Assembly: GCA_947588995.1 (NCBI GenBank)
Contig: CANPZI010000021.1
Span: forward strand, 1 to 45,860
Length of the DNA: 45,860 bases
Direction: 5' to 3'
Source of the DNA: an uncultured Lachnospiraceae bacterium
GTDB lineage: Bacteria > Bacillota > Clostridia > Lachnospirales > Lachnospiraceae
How positions within the stretch are numbered: position 1 is the first letter of the stretch; the number at the start of each line of letters is the position of its first letter. Below the pieces are notes generated by a model. The model was not told the origin of the DNA. It did no database searches and saw only the letters and a list, made by a program, of their open reading frames with translations. Position numbers and translations under genes: made by a program. Positions 34,222 to 42,486 of the stretch are shown piece after piece.

Positions 34222-35622
34222 ATGGGCAGTATGAATTTGACGGATGTGAGAGAACTGTACCGCAGTACCGCGGACTATATCGACAGGGAAGTGACGATCG
34301 GCGGCTGGGTGAGAAGTGTCCGCGATTCCAAGACTTTCGGGTTTATCGTGGTGAACGACGGTACATTTTTCGAGCCGCTGCAAGTGGTATACGACGACTC
34401 GCTGGAGAATTTTGAGGCAGTTTCCAGGCTGAACGTGGGTTCCGCTATCGTGGCGAGAGGAAAGATCGTAGCTACGCCGCAGGCGAAGCAGGCCTTTGAG
34501 ATGCAGGCGGCACAGATTACGGTGGAGGGGGAATCCACGGCGGATTATCCCCTGCAGAAGAAGAGACACAGCTTCGAGTATCTGCGGACGATCTCGCACC
34601 TGCGGCCGCGGACGAACACGTTTCAGGCGGTTTTTCGCGTGCGGTCGCTGATCGCCTACGCGATCCACACTTTTTTTCAGGAGAGAGGGTTCGTGTATGT
34701 GCACACGCCCATCATTACGGGCAGCGACTGCGAGGGCGCGGGCGAGATGTTTCAGGTGACGACGCTGGATCTAAACAATCTGCCGCTGACGGAGGACGGG
34801 CAGGTGGATTACAGTCAGGACTTCTTCGGCAAACCCGCGAATCTGACGGTCAGTGGTCAGCTGAACGTGGAGACTTACGCTTTTGCGTTTAAGAATGTGT
34901 ATACGTTCGGGCCTACGTTCCGCGCGGAGAACTCCAACACGACGAGGCATGCGGCGGAGTTCTGGATGATCGAGCCGGAGATCGCTTTCGCCGATCTGAC
35001 GGACGACATGATGTTAGCCGAGGCGATGCTCAAGCATGTGATCCGCTATGTGCTGGACAACGCGCCCGAGGAGATGAATTTTTTCAATCAGTTTGTGGAC
35101 AAGGGTCTGATCGAGCGGCTCCGGCATGTGCTTAATTCCGATTTCGCCCATGTGACTTACACGGAGGCCATTGAGATTCTGGAGAAGCACAATGACGAGT
35201 TTGAATATAAAGTGTCGTGGGGCTGTGATCTGCAGACCGAGCATGAGAGATATCTGACGGAGCGGGAGTTTAAGCGCCCCGTGTTTGTGACGGATTATCC
35301 GAAAGAGATCAAAGCTTTCTATATGAAGCTGAATGAGGACGGCAGAACGGTCGCGGCCATGGACTGCCTCGTGCCCGGGATCGGTGAGATCATCGGCGGC
35401 AGCCAGAGGGAGGATGACCTGGCGACATTGGAGAAGAGAATGGACGAGATGGGGCTCAGGAAAGAGGACTATCAGTTTTATCTCGATCTGCGGCGCTACG
35501 GCTCTGCGCGCCATGCGGGTTTCGGGCTTGGCTTCGAGAGATGCGTCATGTATCTGACGGGTATGGGCAATATCAGAGATGTGGTGCCTTTCCCGCGGAC
35601 GGTCAACAACTGCGAACTCTGA
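34222..35622 (+). CDS. asnS: Asparaginyl-tRNA synthetase
   Basis: Class IIb synthetase charging tRNA-Asn. The 466-residue protein has an N-terminal OB-fold anticodon domain ([19 protein letters not shown]), motif 2 ([20 protein letters not shown]) and motif 3 ([13 protein letters not shown]) in order. The start at 34222 is chosen because AAGGAG lies nine bases upstream; an in-frame ATG at 34201 precedes that site. The next gene starts 30 bases after the stop. Confidence 0.96.
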   Translation: MGSMNLTDVRELYRSTADYIDREVTIGGWVRSVRDSKTFGFIVVNDGTFFEPLQVVYDDSLENFEAVSRLNVGSAIVARGKIVATPQAKQAFEMQAAQITVEGESTADYPLQKKRHSFEYLRTISHLRPRTNTFQAVFRVRSLIAYAIHTFFQERGFVYVHTPIITGSDCEGAGEMFQVTTLDLNNLPLTEDGQVDYSQDFFGKPANLTVSGQLNVETYAFAFKNVYTFGPTFRAENSNTTRHAAEFWMIEPEIAFADLTDDMMLAEAMLKHVIRYVLDNAPEEMNFFNQFVDKGLIERLRHVLNSDFAHVTYTEAIEILEKHNDEFEYKVSWGCDLQTEHERYLTEREFKRPVFVTDYPKEIKAFYMKLNEDGRTVAAMDCLVPGIGEIIGGSQREDDLATLEKRMDEMGLRKEDYQFYLDLRRYGSARHAGFGLGFERCVMYLTGMGNIRDVVPFPRTVNNCEL

Positions 35623-35652
35623 TCGCTTGGAAAAGAAAAAGAGGCACGGAAG

Positions 35653-36888
35653 ATGAGGAGAAAATACATACGCGCGATCTGTATCGCCATTTCTTTCCTA
35701 TGTTTTCTCTCAGTGGTAGCGCCGGTATCGGCTACCACTATTTCCGATTTGCAGAAAGATGTCAAACAGAACCAGTCGCAGCTCAACAGTGTGAATAAGA
35801 AAATATCCGGCTATGAGGACGAGCAGGATGCCGTCGAGGAAGAGATCAACGATCTGGACGCGGAGATGGTGGCGCTTCTGACCGATATCAACCTCATCGA
35901 GGAGGCGATCAGGGACAAGGAGGAGGATATCGCGCAGACGCAGCAGGATTATGATGCCGCGGTGGCTGTGCAGGAAGAACAGTACGACTCCATGAAGATC
36001 CGCATCCGGTTCATGTATGAGCGGGGCGACGCCTCTTATCTTGAGATGTTCTTCGGCTCCTCCGGCATGGGCGATATGATGAACAAGGCCAATTATGTGG
36101 AGGAACTCTACGAGTACGACAGAGGACTTCTGGAGGAGTACAAGGCCACCGTGCAGCAGGTGGCGGAGCTGCAGGATGAGCTGGAGGAGGAAAAGTCGGA
36201 GCTGGAGACTTCCAAGACGGAGCTGGAGGACGAACAGAGTTACGTGGAGGAGGTTCTGGCACAGAAGAAAGAAGAGTACGAGAACTACAGCGTCATGCTC
36301 TCCAAGGCAAAGCAGGAAGCCGCCGCCTACACGGCCAAGATCAAGCAGGAGACGGCGCAGATCAAGAAGCTCGAAGAGGAGGAGCGCAAGCGGAAGGAAG
36401 AAGAGGAGAGAAAGCGGAAAGAGGAAGAGGAACGCTTAAGACAGGAGGCGCTGCTCGCCTCACAGGGCGGCGGAGAGGACGCGGAGAGCAGTTCGGACAG
36501 CTACGAGGAGAAAACGGAGACGCCCAAACCCTCATCCTCCGGCGGCGGTAAAGGGCAGCAGATCGCCGATTTCGCCTGCAAATATATCGGCTATCCGTAC
36601 CGCGCAGGCGGCACGAGCCTGACGGAGGGAGCGGACTGTTCCGGCTTCGTGATGGCCGTCTATCAGGCATTCGGTTATTCGCTGCCCAGAAGTTCCTACG
36701 CACAGGCGGGCGCGGGACGGGAGGTGTCCTACTCCGAGGCGCAGCCCGGCGACATCATTTATTACGGCGGGCATGTGGGCATCTACATCGGAGGCGGACA
36801 GATCGTCCATGCCAGCACGGAGCGCACCGGCATTAAGATCACATCAGCGACCTACAGGAGCATCATCACGGTCAGGAGGATCGTGTAG
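35653..36888 (+). CDS. Secreted NlpC/P60 endopeptidase with coiled-coil N-terminus
   Basis: A 411-residue exported peptidoglycan hydrolase. A Sec signal (about 1-28, ending VSA) is followed by a long coiled coil (about 30-265) with MYERGDASYLEMFFGSSG in the middle. A Lys/Glu-rich run, a Ser/Gly linker and the C-terminal NlpC/P60 domain (about 300-411) follow. The catalytic triad is visible: C329 (ADCSGF), H374 (GGHVGI) and H386 (IVHAST). The build is that of PcsB/RipA-type enzymes, in which the coiled coil keeps the hydrolase inactive until a divisome partner such as FtsEX engages it; that partner is not in this window. A strong terminator follows. Confidence 0.92.
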   Translation: MRRKYIRAICIAISFLCFLSVVAPVSATTISDLQKDVKQNQSQLNSVNKKISGYEDEQDAVEEEINDLDAEMVALLTDINLIEEAIRDKEEDIAQTQQDYDAAVAVQEEQYDSMKIRIRFMYERGDASYLEMFFGSSGMGDMMNKANYVEELYEYDRGLLEEYKATVQQVAELQDELEEEKSELETSKTELEDEQSYVEEVLAQKKEEYENYSVMLSKAKQEAAAYTAKIKQETAQIKKLEEEERKRKEEEERKRKEEEERLRQEALLASQGGGEDAESSSDSYEEKTETPKPSSSGGGKGQQIADFACKYIGYPYRAGGTSLTEGADCSGFVMAVYQAFGYSLPRSSYAQAGAGREVSYSEAQPGDIIYYGGHVGIYIGGGQIVHASTERTGIKITSATYRSIITVRRIV

Positions 36889-36933
36889 ACAGGCAGAGAC
36901 GCGGCGCGGGGAGTCGTCCGCGCGCAGGACAAG

Positions 36934-36974
36934 AGGCATTTCGACTGATCGGAACAGTCGGGATGCCTTTTTTT
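36934..36974 (+). terminator. Intrinsic terminator after the NlpC/P60 gene
   Basis: AGGCAT (36934-36939) with ATGCCT (36963-36968), enclosing CGACTG/CAGTCG around a seven-base loop, then seven T residues. Confidence 0.85.
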
Positions 36975-36999
36975 ATACAATAGGAAATTCTATTTTATG
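36975..36999. repeat. Intergenic repeat, copy 3 (ATACAATAGGAAATTCTATT core)
   Basis: Starts directly at the end of the terminator T-run. It shares 19 identical bases with copy 2 (7684-7702) and the ATACAATAG start with the inverted repeat at 1734. AATAG and CTATT can pair around a short loop. Confidence 0.65.
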
Positions 37000-37119
37000 C
37001 GGGCAATGAGCCAAGAGGCTATCCTTTTTCGGAAGAATACCGTTATAACAGATAGATGGACAGATATACATGAGAGTCCGGACAAGATTCCGGTCGGGCT
37101 TGCGGAACAAGAGGAAAAG

Positions 37120-37641
37120 ATGGATTCGGATCTGTGGCTGATACGCAAAATGAAAAATGGAGACGAGCAGGCTGTCGACACATTTGTGCGCAGATATTAT
37201 CCGATGGTGCTGCGCTACTGCCGGCTGCATATCCGGGACCGGGGCCATGCGGAGGATATCACGCAGGAGACGTTTGAAAAGTTCTTTCGGCATTTCGACC
37301 GCTACCGGCATTGCGGAAAGGCAGCCAACTACCTGTATGTGATCGCGGCGAACCTGTGCAGAGACTATTACGGCGGAAAAGAAGCCGCCCTCATGGAGGA
37401 AGCGCCGGAGGAGATCGCCTGCGCGGCGGAAGATATCGAAGGACGGCTCGATGCGCAGGCGGCGCTCGACAGTCTGCCGCCCGAAATCAGAGAGACAGCC
37501 GTGTTGTTTTTCTGTCAGGAACTGACCCAGCGGGAAATCGCGAAACTTCTGGGCATCGGGATTCCGCTGGTGAAGTACAGGGTCAGACGGGCGAGGGAAC
37601 TTCTGCGTACTTATTTCGGAGAGGAGGGACAGAACCGATGA
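37120..37641 (+). CDS. ECF-type RNA polymerase sigma factor
   Basis: A 173-residue sigma-70-family factor with only regions 2 and 4. Region 2 includes FVRRYYPMVLRYCR and DRGHAEDITQETFEKFFRHF; region 4 includes LDSLPPEIRETAVLFF and ELTQREIAKLLGIGIPLVKY. The ATG at 37120 is preferred (MDSDLWLIRKMKNGDEQAV, with AGAGGAAAAG upstream). The open frame from 36997 adds 41 atypical residues and starts in the intergenic repeat. Its stop overlaps the next start as ATGA. No classical zinc-finger anti-sigma gene follows; the next membrane protein may play that part. Confidence 0.88.
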   Translation: MDSDLWLIRKMKNGDEQAVDTFVRRYYPMVLRYCRLHIRDRGHAEDITQETFEKFFRHFDRYRHCGKAANYLYVIAANLCRDYYGGKEAALMEEAPEEIACAAEDIEGRLDAQAALDSLPPEIRETAVLFFCQELTQREIAKLLGIGIPLVKYRVRRARELLRTYFGEEGQNR

Positions 37642-38423
37642 AAGGTGAGCGGGGGAAAAGAAGAAAAAACGACCGCGAACTGCAGCTGCGCCTGCTGGGC
37701 GGGGAGGCGGAGGAGAGGGCGGACGGACAGGCCGTTCTGGGTGCGGTGCAGGCCGCGCAGAGGGCACTCCGCATCTGCGAGGCAAATGGGAGTCTGTCGG
37801 GAGCGGAATTTCTGTACCTGCAGGGCAGATACATCCACAAGCGCTGGTGGGCGCTGCAGGGAGCGCTGCTGATTGGCCTGTGGCTTGCACTGCTGCAGGC
37901 AGAGAGCGGATATGCGGCCAGACGCTGCATGGGCGTCGCCGCGCCGCTGTTTGCCATGCTGTTTTTGCCGGAGCTTGACAGGAACCGCCGCGCCGGCGCG
38001 GAGGAGGTGGAAGGGGCGGCCTACTATTCCCTGCGGCAGATCTGCGCCGCGAGACTCACGCTCTTTGCCATGGCCGATCTGATCCTGCTCAGTGTGTTCG
38101 GCGCGGCGGCGGTGTGTACGGCGGGACTGCCGGTGCAGGAATTTGTGACCCAGTTTTTTCTGCCTTTCAACGTAACTTGCGGCATCTGCTTTCAGACGCT
38201 CTACAGCAGACGCTTTTCGTCGGAATTGTCCGCGGCGCTGCTCTGTATGTTCTGGACGGGCATATGGCTCCTGTTTGTGACGGATGAACGGATGTACGGC
38301 GCCGTGTCCGTGCCGATGTGGTATCTGCTGTCGGCGCTCTCTGCGCTGTACCTGGTCTATGGAATCCGCAGAAGTCAGAGACGGTGCGGACGGTTGTGGG
38401 AGGAGGAGATACTGTGGAACTGA
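37638..38423 (+). CDS. Membrane protein co-encoded with ECF sigma factor and ABC transporter
   Basis: A 261-residue protein: a cytoplasmic basic N-terminal segment of about 70 residues with a helical stretch (AVLGAVQAAQRALRICEANG), then about six membrane helices and a short basic tail. No enzyme motif seen. The four-base ATGA overlap with the sigma gene and ten-base overlap with the ATPase gene show it belongs to one unit. Two roles fit: membrane anti-sigma protein (soluble N-terminus binding sigma) or a second membrane subunit of the transporter. GGAGG lies upstream. Confidence 0.75.
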   Translation: MKGERGKRRKNDRELQLRLLGGEAEERADGQAVLGAVQAAQRALRICEANGSLSGAEFLYLQGRYIHKRWWALQGALLIGLWLALLQAESGYAARRCMGVAAPLFAMLFLPELDRNRRAGAEEVEGAAYYSLRQICAARLTLFAMADLILLSVFGAAAVCTAGLPVQEFVTQFFLPFNVTCGICFQTLYSRRFSSELSAALLCMFWTGIWLLFVTDERMYGAVSVPMWYLLSALSALYLVYGIRRSQRRCGRLWEEEILWN

Positions 38424-39301
38424 AACTGACGGAAGTCACCAAATCATTTCGGGACGTGAACGCGGTGGACCATGTCTCCATGACGCTTACAGGCGGCGTG
38501 TACGGTCTGCTCGGCGTCAACGGCGCAGGCAAGACGACCCTGATGCGCATCCTATGTACGCTGATCAGGCCAGGCGTGGGAGAAGTCACATGGGACGGAC
38601 AGGACATCTTCTCGATGGGCGGGGAGTACCGGAAACTTCTGGGCTATCTGCCGCAGGATTTCGGCTATTATCCTGATTTTACCGTACAGGACTATCTGTA
38701 CTATATCTCTTCCATCAAAGGGCTTCGCCCGGCGACGGCGATACGGAGAACAGACATGCTGTTAGATCAGGTCGGTCTTTTGCAGGTGCGGCATAAGAAG
38801 ATGAAGAAGCTGTCGGGCGGCATGAAGCGCCGCGCGGGAATCGCACAGGCGATGCTGAACGATCCGCGCATCCTGATTCTCGACGAGCCGACGGCGGGAC
38901 TCGACCCGAAAGAGCGCATCCGCTTCCGCAATCTCCTAAGCGAACTGGCACAGGACAGGATCGTCCTCCTGTCCACCCACATCGTCTCGGATGTGGAGTA
39001 CATCGCGGGCGAGATCATGCTGATGAAAGACGGGAAGATCGTACTGTCGGGAACGCCGGAGGAACTGAGCGACGCCATGCCTGAGACGGTGTGGAACTGC
39101 ACGGTGGCGCCGGAGCGCGTCGGCGCCTTTCTGCGCGACTATAAAGTCGCCAATGTCAGGAACCTGAAAGGAAGCGTGCAGCTGCGCATCGTATCCGCCG
39201 AAGCGCCCACAGTGGACGCCGCAGCGGACATACCGACGCTGGAGGACGTATTTCTGTATCATTTTGGAGAAAAGGCGGGTGAGGAAGATGTTTCGCTATG
39301 A
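38414..39301 (+). CDS. ABC transporter ATP-binding protein
   Basis: A 295-residue ATPase. Walker A GVNGAGKTT (34-42), Q-loop LPQDFGYYP, signature LSGGM (133-137), Walker B ILILDEP (153-159) and the switch His in LLSTHIVSD are all present. The C-terminal extension after residue 220 is typical of ABC-2-type drug or peptide exporters. The GTG start at 38414 is chosen for AGGAGGAG five bases upstream. It overlaps both neighbours, by 10 bases upstream and 14 bases downstream. Confidence 0.93.
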   Translation: MELKLTEVTKSFRDVNAVDHVSMTLTGGVYGLLGVNGAGKTTLMRILCTLIRPGVGEVTWDGQDIFSMGGEYRKLLGYLPQDFGYYPDFTVQDYLYYISSIKGLRPATAIRRTDMLLDQVGLLQVRHKKMKKLSGGMKRRAGIAQAMLNDPRILILDEPTAGLDPKERIRFRNLLSELAQDRIVLLSTHIVSDVEYIAGEIMLMKDGKIVLSGTPEELSDAMPETVWNCTVAPERVGAFLRDYKVANVRNLKGSVQLRIVSAEAPTVDAAADIPTLEDVFLYHFGEKAGEEDVSL

Positions 39302-40511
39302 GATCAAAAAAGTTTTTGCGAGGACAGGAGGGAAAGTGGCGCTTGCACTGCTCCTGGCCACGCTTTTGATCGGCTGCCGGCTGGCCGCAGGCGACTATTA
39401 CGTCAATGAAAACGGCGATTATGAGTACGGCGTTGCCGCGGTGCGCAAACTGCGGGCGCTGCAGAAAGAGTGGAGCGGCATACTCGACGAGGAGAAGCTG
39501 CGGCTCGCTATTGAGGAGATCACCGCGATCGCGGCCACGCCGCAGGGACAGTCGAAAGACGCCAGAGAGAGCAATATCGCTTTCAGTTGGGGACAGGCCA
39601 CATATGAGATCCGCCTGCTGCTGAACAATTCCTTTGCCGATGATTTTCAGACGAACGACTACTACCGGGCACAGTCCCTGACGCCGGACGACGCAAAGCA
39701 TTTTTATGCCAATCGGGTGAGACTCTTAAAAGAGTGGCTTGCCGATGAGCAAAAAGGAGCTTACTATCGCTTCTCCGACGCGGAGAAAGCCTACCTGATC
39801 AGACAATATGAGACGCTTGCGACGCCGTTTTATTATGACTACACAGACGGCTGGCTGCGGCTGTTTGACTGGTATCCGTGGATCGCCATGATCACGGTCA
39901 TGGTCTTGGGTTATCTTGTCTCCGGTATTTTTGCCGGTGAGTATCAGCTGCGGACGGACGCCGTCTTTTTTGCGGCGCGCCATGGCAGGGATAAGGCCGT
40001 GGCGGCCAAAGTGTGGGCGGGATTTGCGATCGTCACCGGAATCTACTGGATGATGGCCTTACTGTACTCCGCTTTTGTGCTGGCGTGGTACGGCGCGGAC
40101 GGCATGGCCTGTCCGGTGCAGGCGACCAGATATGGCTGGAAGTGTTTTTATCATATCACCATCGGTCAGGAGTATGCGCTGGAAGTGTTCGGCGGTTATG
40201 TGGGCTGCCTGTTCATCTCGGGGCTGGTCATGTTCCTGTCCGCCAGAGGCAGGTCGGCGGTCGTCGCGGTGCTGGTTCCGTTTGTGATCATCTTTCTGCG
40301 TTCCTTTCTGGGACAGGCGGACAGCAGGATCGTGGGCGAGATCATGGGATTGTGGCCGGATCTGCTCCTGCAGATGCACGAGACGCTTGCTTACTTTAAT
40401 CTGTATGAGCCCGGCGGAAAAGTCGTGGGCGCCGTGCCGCTTCTGCTCGTCCTCTACGGTGTGCTGACGGTCTTTCTCGTGCCGGCAATATACAGGGCAT
40501 ACCGAAAGTGA
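39288..40511 (+). CDS. ABC-2-type transporter permease
   Basis: A 407-residue membrane protein. The first helix (about 15-32) is followed by a large extracytoplasmic loop of roughly 160 residues, then about five helices from residue 205 onward, the classic ABC-2 export layout. The ATG at 39288 (MFRYEIKKVF) follows GAGGAAG and lies inside the ATPase gene. Substrate unknown; proximity to a sigma factor suggests an envelope-stress or antimicrobial-peptide response (inference). The unit ends here; a new promoter lies at 40571. Confidence 0.85.
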   Translation: MFRYEIKKVFARTGGKVALALLLATLLIGCRLAAGDYYVNENGDYEYGVAAVRKLRALQKEWSGILDEEKLRLAIEEITAIAATPQGQSKDARESNIAFSWGQATYEIRLLLNNSFADDFQTNDYYRAQSLTPDDAKHFYANRVRLLKEWLADEQKGAYYRFSDAEKAYLIRQYETLATPFYYDYTDGWLRLFDWYPWIAMITVMVLGYLVSGIFAGEYQLRTDAVFFAARHGRDKAVAAKVWAGFAIVTGIYWMMALLYSAFVLAWYGADGMACPVQATRYGWKCFYHITIGQEYALEVFGGYVGCLFISGLVMFLSARGRSAVVAVLVPFVIIFLRSFLGQADSRIVGEIMGLWPDLLLQMHETLAYFNLYEPGGKVVGAVPLLLVLYGVLTVFLVPAIYRAYRK

Positions 40512-40570
40512 TAATGTTTTTACCTCCCTGCGGCGGCGCTGCTGACGCTGTGAGAGGTTTCCCGTATCGC

Positions 40571-40599
40571 TTGCGCAATTCCATGAATTATGAGATAAT
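40571..40599 (+). promoter_or_regulatory. Promoter of the diguanylate cyclase gene
   Basis: TTGCGC (40571-40576), 17 bases, GATAAT (40594-40599). A second TATAAT lies at 40602-40607. Confidence 0.55.
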
Positions 40600-40634
40600 A
40601 ATATAATCCTAGTTGTTGTAATAAGGGGGATATC

Positions 40635-41933
40635 ATGGAAAAGTGGAGCAGAGGCGGCGGCCTCAGGATGACATTTCTGAAGCTGAGTGTTTTACCTATT
40701 TTATTGCTGACATTGATTGTGACCGTTTTTACCGTTGTCAGTTCGGCGCGCACGCTGCGCCGGGAGGTGGAAAGCGGGCTTAGGGATCTCAACGGCGCGG
40801 TCTGTGCGGCATATGACATGATCTATCCGGGTGATTATACCGTGGTGGAGGAAGCGGACGCACTCTATCTGTTCAAGGGAGATCATCAGATCAACGAAGA
40901 TTATTCCGTGATAGACGAAATCAAAGAAAATACCGGTGCGGAAATTACCATTTCCTATCAGAATGTACGTGTCATCACCACACTTACGGATGCGAATAAT
41001 AACCGGTTGACGGGCACTATGGTGAGCAGTTCCATCACCAGGGAAGTGCTGGGAAAAAAGATAGGGAGATTTTATCAGAAAGTGCCCATAGGAGGGACGG
41101 ATTATTTTGCCTACTATGCGCCGCTGATCAACTCGGACGGAACCAGCATTGGCATGCTGTTCGTGGCCAAGCCCTCCAAAGAGGTGGAGAAGATGGTCTG
41201 GAAAACCGCCACTCCCATTGTTGTGGGAGCGCTCGCCGTTTCCGCCGTCATGATCCTGATCGTCACCATGTTCTCCAACAAATTTTTACAGACGCTGATC
41301 GGCATTGAAACCCTCTTAAAGAAAACAGCCGACGGGAATCTGACCGCGGAACTGGAACCGGAGATCCTGAAGAGAGAGGACGAACTGGGCGACATGGGCA
41401 AAAATGTCGTCCGTATGCAGAAGTCCATAAGAGATTTGATTGAGCTGGACCAGCTCACCGGACTCTACAACAGACGCTATGTACAGCGTAAGCTGGAAGC
41501 GGTTCAGGCCAAGAGTCTGGAAACCGGCGAACCTTTCAGCGTGGCCATCGGTGATATAGATTTCTTCAAGAAAGTAAACGACACTTACGGCCATGAATGC
41601 GGAGACGCGGTCTTGATGGATGTATCCGCCCGCATGAGGGAATTGATGAAAGGCAGAGGATTTGCGGCCCGTTGGGGCGGAGAGGAATTCCTGCTGGTAT
41701 TTGAAAATTATCGCCTCGAAATGGCGGCCGACAGCCTGGAAGACCTGCTGAAGCTGATCCGGAGCAGGACAGTCGCTTTTCAGGAAGAAAAGGTAAAAAT
41801 CACGATGACTTTCGGCGTGACGGAGGGCGGCGCCGGACAACTTGACCGGATTATCGGGGAGGCGGATAAAAAGCTGTATTACGGTAAGAATCATGGAAGG
41901 AATCAGGTTGTACAACAAAATATTGTAGAATAA
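40635..41933 (+). CDS. Membrane diguanylate cyclase (Cache-like sensor, HAMP, GGDEF)
   Basis: Makes cyclic di-GMP. The 432-residue protein has a first membrane helix (about 15-36), a single-Cache-like extracytoplasmic sensor (about 37-185), a second helix (about 190-212), a HAMP-like linker and a GGDEF domain (about 268-430). The active site reads RWGGEEF (346-352), a functional variant, and LTGLYNRRY and DIDFFKKVNDTYGHECGD are intact. No RxxD inhibitory site precedes the GGEEF, so product inhibition by that route is not expected. The ribosome site is AAGGGGG. The ligand of the sensor is unknown. Confidence 0.92.
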   Translation: MEKWSRGGGLRMTFLKLSVLPILLLTLIVTVFTVVSSARTLRREVESGLRDLNGAVCAAYDMIYPGDYTVVEEADALYLFKGDHQINEDYSVIDEIKENTGAEITISYQNVRVITTLTDANNNRLTGTMVSSSITREVLGKKIGRFYQKVPIGGTDYFAYYAPLINSDGTSIGMLFVAKPSKEVEKMVWKTATPIVVGALAVSAVMILIVTMFSNKFLQTLIGIETLLKKTADGNLTAELEPEILKREDELGDMGKNVVRMQKSIRDLIELDQLTGLYNRRYVQRKLEAVQAKSLETGEPFSVAIGDIDFFKKVNDTYGHECGDAVLMDVSARMRELMKGRGFAARWGGEEFLLVFENYRLEMAADSLEDLLKLIRSRTVAFQEEKVKITMTFGVTEGGAGQLDRIIGEADKKLYYGKNHGRNQVVQQNIVE

Positions 41934-41975
41934 TAAAACACACTCTGATTTGAACAAGCGGCGGATATACAACTC

Positions 41976-42006
41976 ATCGTTGTGAAATAATAATACATAC
42001 AACGAT
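41976..42006. promoter_or_regulatory. Inverted repeat upstream of the XRE regulator
   Basis: ATCGTTGT (41976-41983) and ACAACGAT (41999-42006) are perfect arms around 15 AT-rich bases, just before the ribosome site of the regulator gene. This is a plausible autoregulatory operator. Confidence 0.55.
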
Positions 42007-42024
42007 CGAAAGAGGATGAGCTGT

Positions 42025-42447
42025 ATGAAAGAACTGCGGGAACGGATCAGAGATTTGAGAGAAGACCATGATTTAAGACAGACAGATGTCGCTGAATATC
42101 TGCATGTAGCGCAGCAGGTCTATTCCAAATATGAGAGAGGCTGCCGGGAGATACCGGCGTGGGTAGCCGGGGCGTTGGCGAGATATTATCAAGTCAGCAC
42201 GGATTATCTGCTGGGCGTGGCCATGTACTATCCGGGCAATACGGATCTCGGACGTTTCTATCTGGATAAGATTACGCTCTATGATCTGCTGTATGACATC
42301 CAAAAGCTGCCTCCGGAGAGCAGAAAAGAACTGGTCAGATATGTCAGTTACCTGAAAGCCGTCTCGCGTCACGAGTCGGAACGGGAAACGCGGCGGGCAG
42401 ATGAACACAGACAAAAGCAAAGCGGCCATAAGCCTCCGGCATACTGA
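42025..42447 (+). CDS. XRE-family helix-turn-helix regulator
   Basis: A 140-residue DNA-binding protein. The Cro/CI-type HTH covers about residues 3-60 (LREDHDLRQTDVAEYLHVA, QQVYSKYERGCREIPAW, YYQVSTDYLLG). The C-terminal half is helical and charged and may mediate dimerisation. The ATG at 42025 is chosen because AAAGAGGATG lies at proper spacing; the ATG at 42016 sits directly on that site. The DUF262 gene follows after 39 bases, so regulator and nuclease-like gene are probably one transcript. Confidence 0.85.
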   Translation: MKELRERIRDLREDHDLRQTDVAEYLHVAQQVYSKYERGCREIPAWVAGALARYYQVSTDYLLGVAMYYPGNTDLGRFYLDKITLYDLLYDIQKLPPESRKELVRYVSYLKAVSRHESERETRRADEHRQKQSGHKPPAY

Positions 42448-42486
42448 CCTGGATTGATATAAAGCGATAACAAAGGAGACACAGCC

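Noticed and set aside
32896..34704. A 602-codon minus-strand frame over the FKBP lipoprotein and asnS start
   Set aside because: Antisense shadow with no motifs and no ribosome site.
37311..37637. Upstream in-frame extension of the sigma-linked membrane protein
   Set aside because: It would overlap the whole second half of the sigma gene; the ATG at 37638 with GGAGG and the ATGA junction is far better.
40512..40570. Possible terminator after the ABC permease
   Set aside because: A GC-rich imperfect fold exists, but without a downstream T-run on the coding strand; not convincing.
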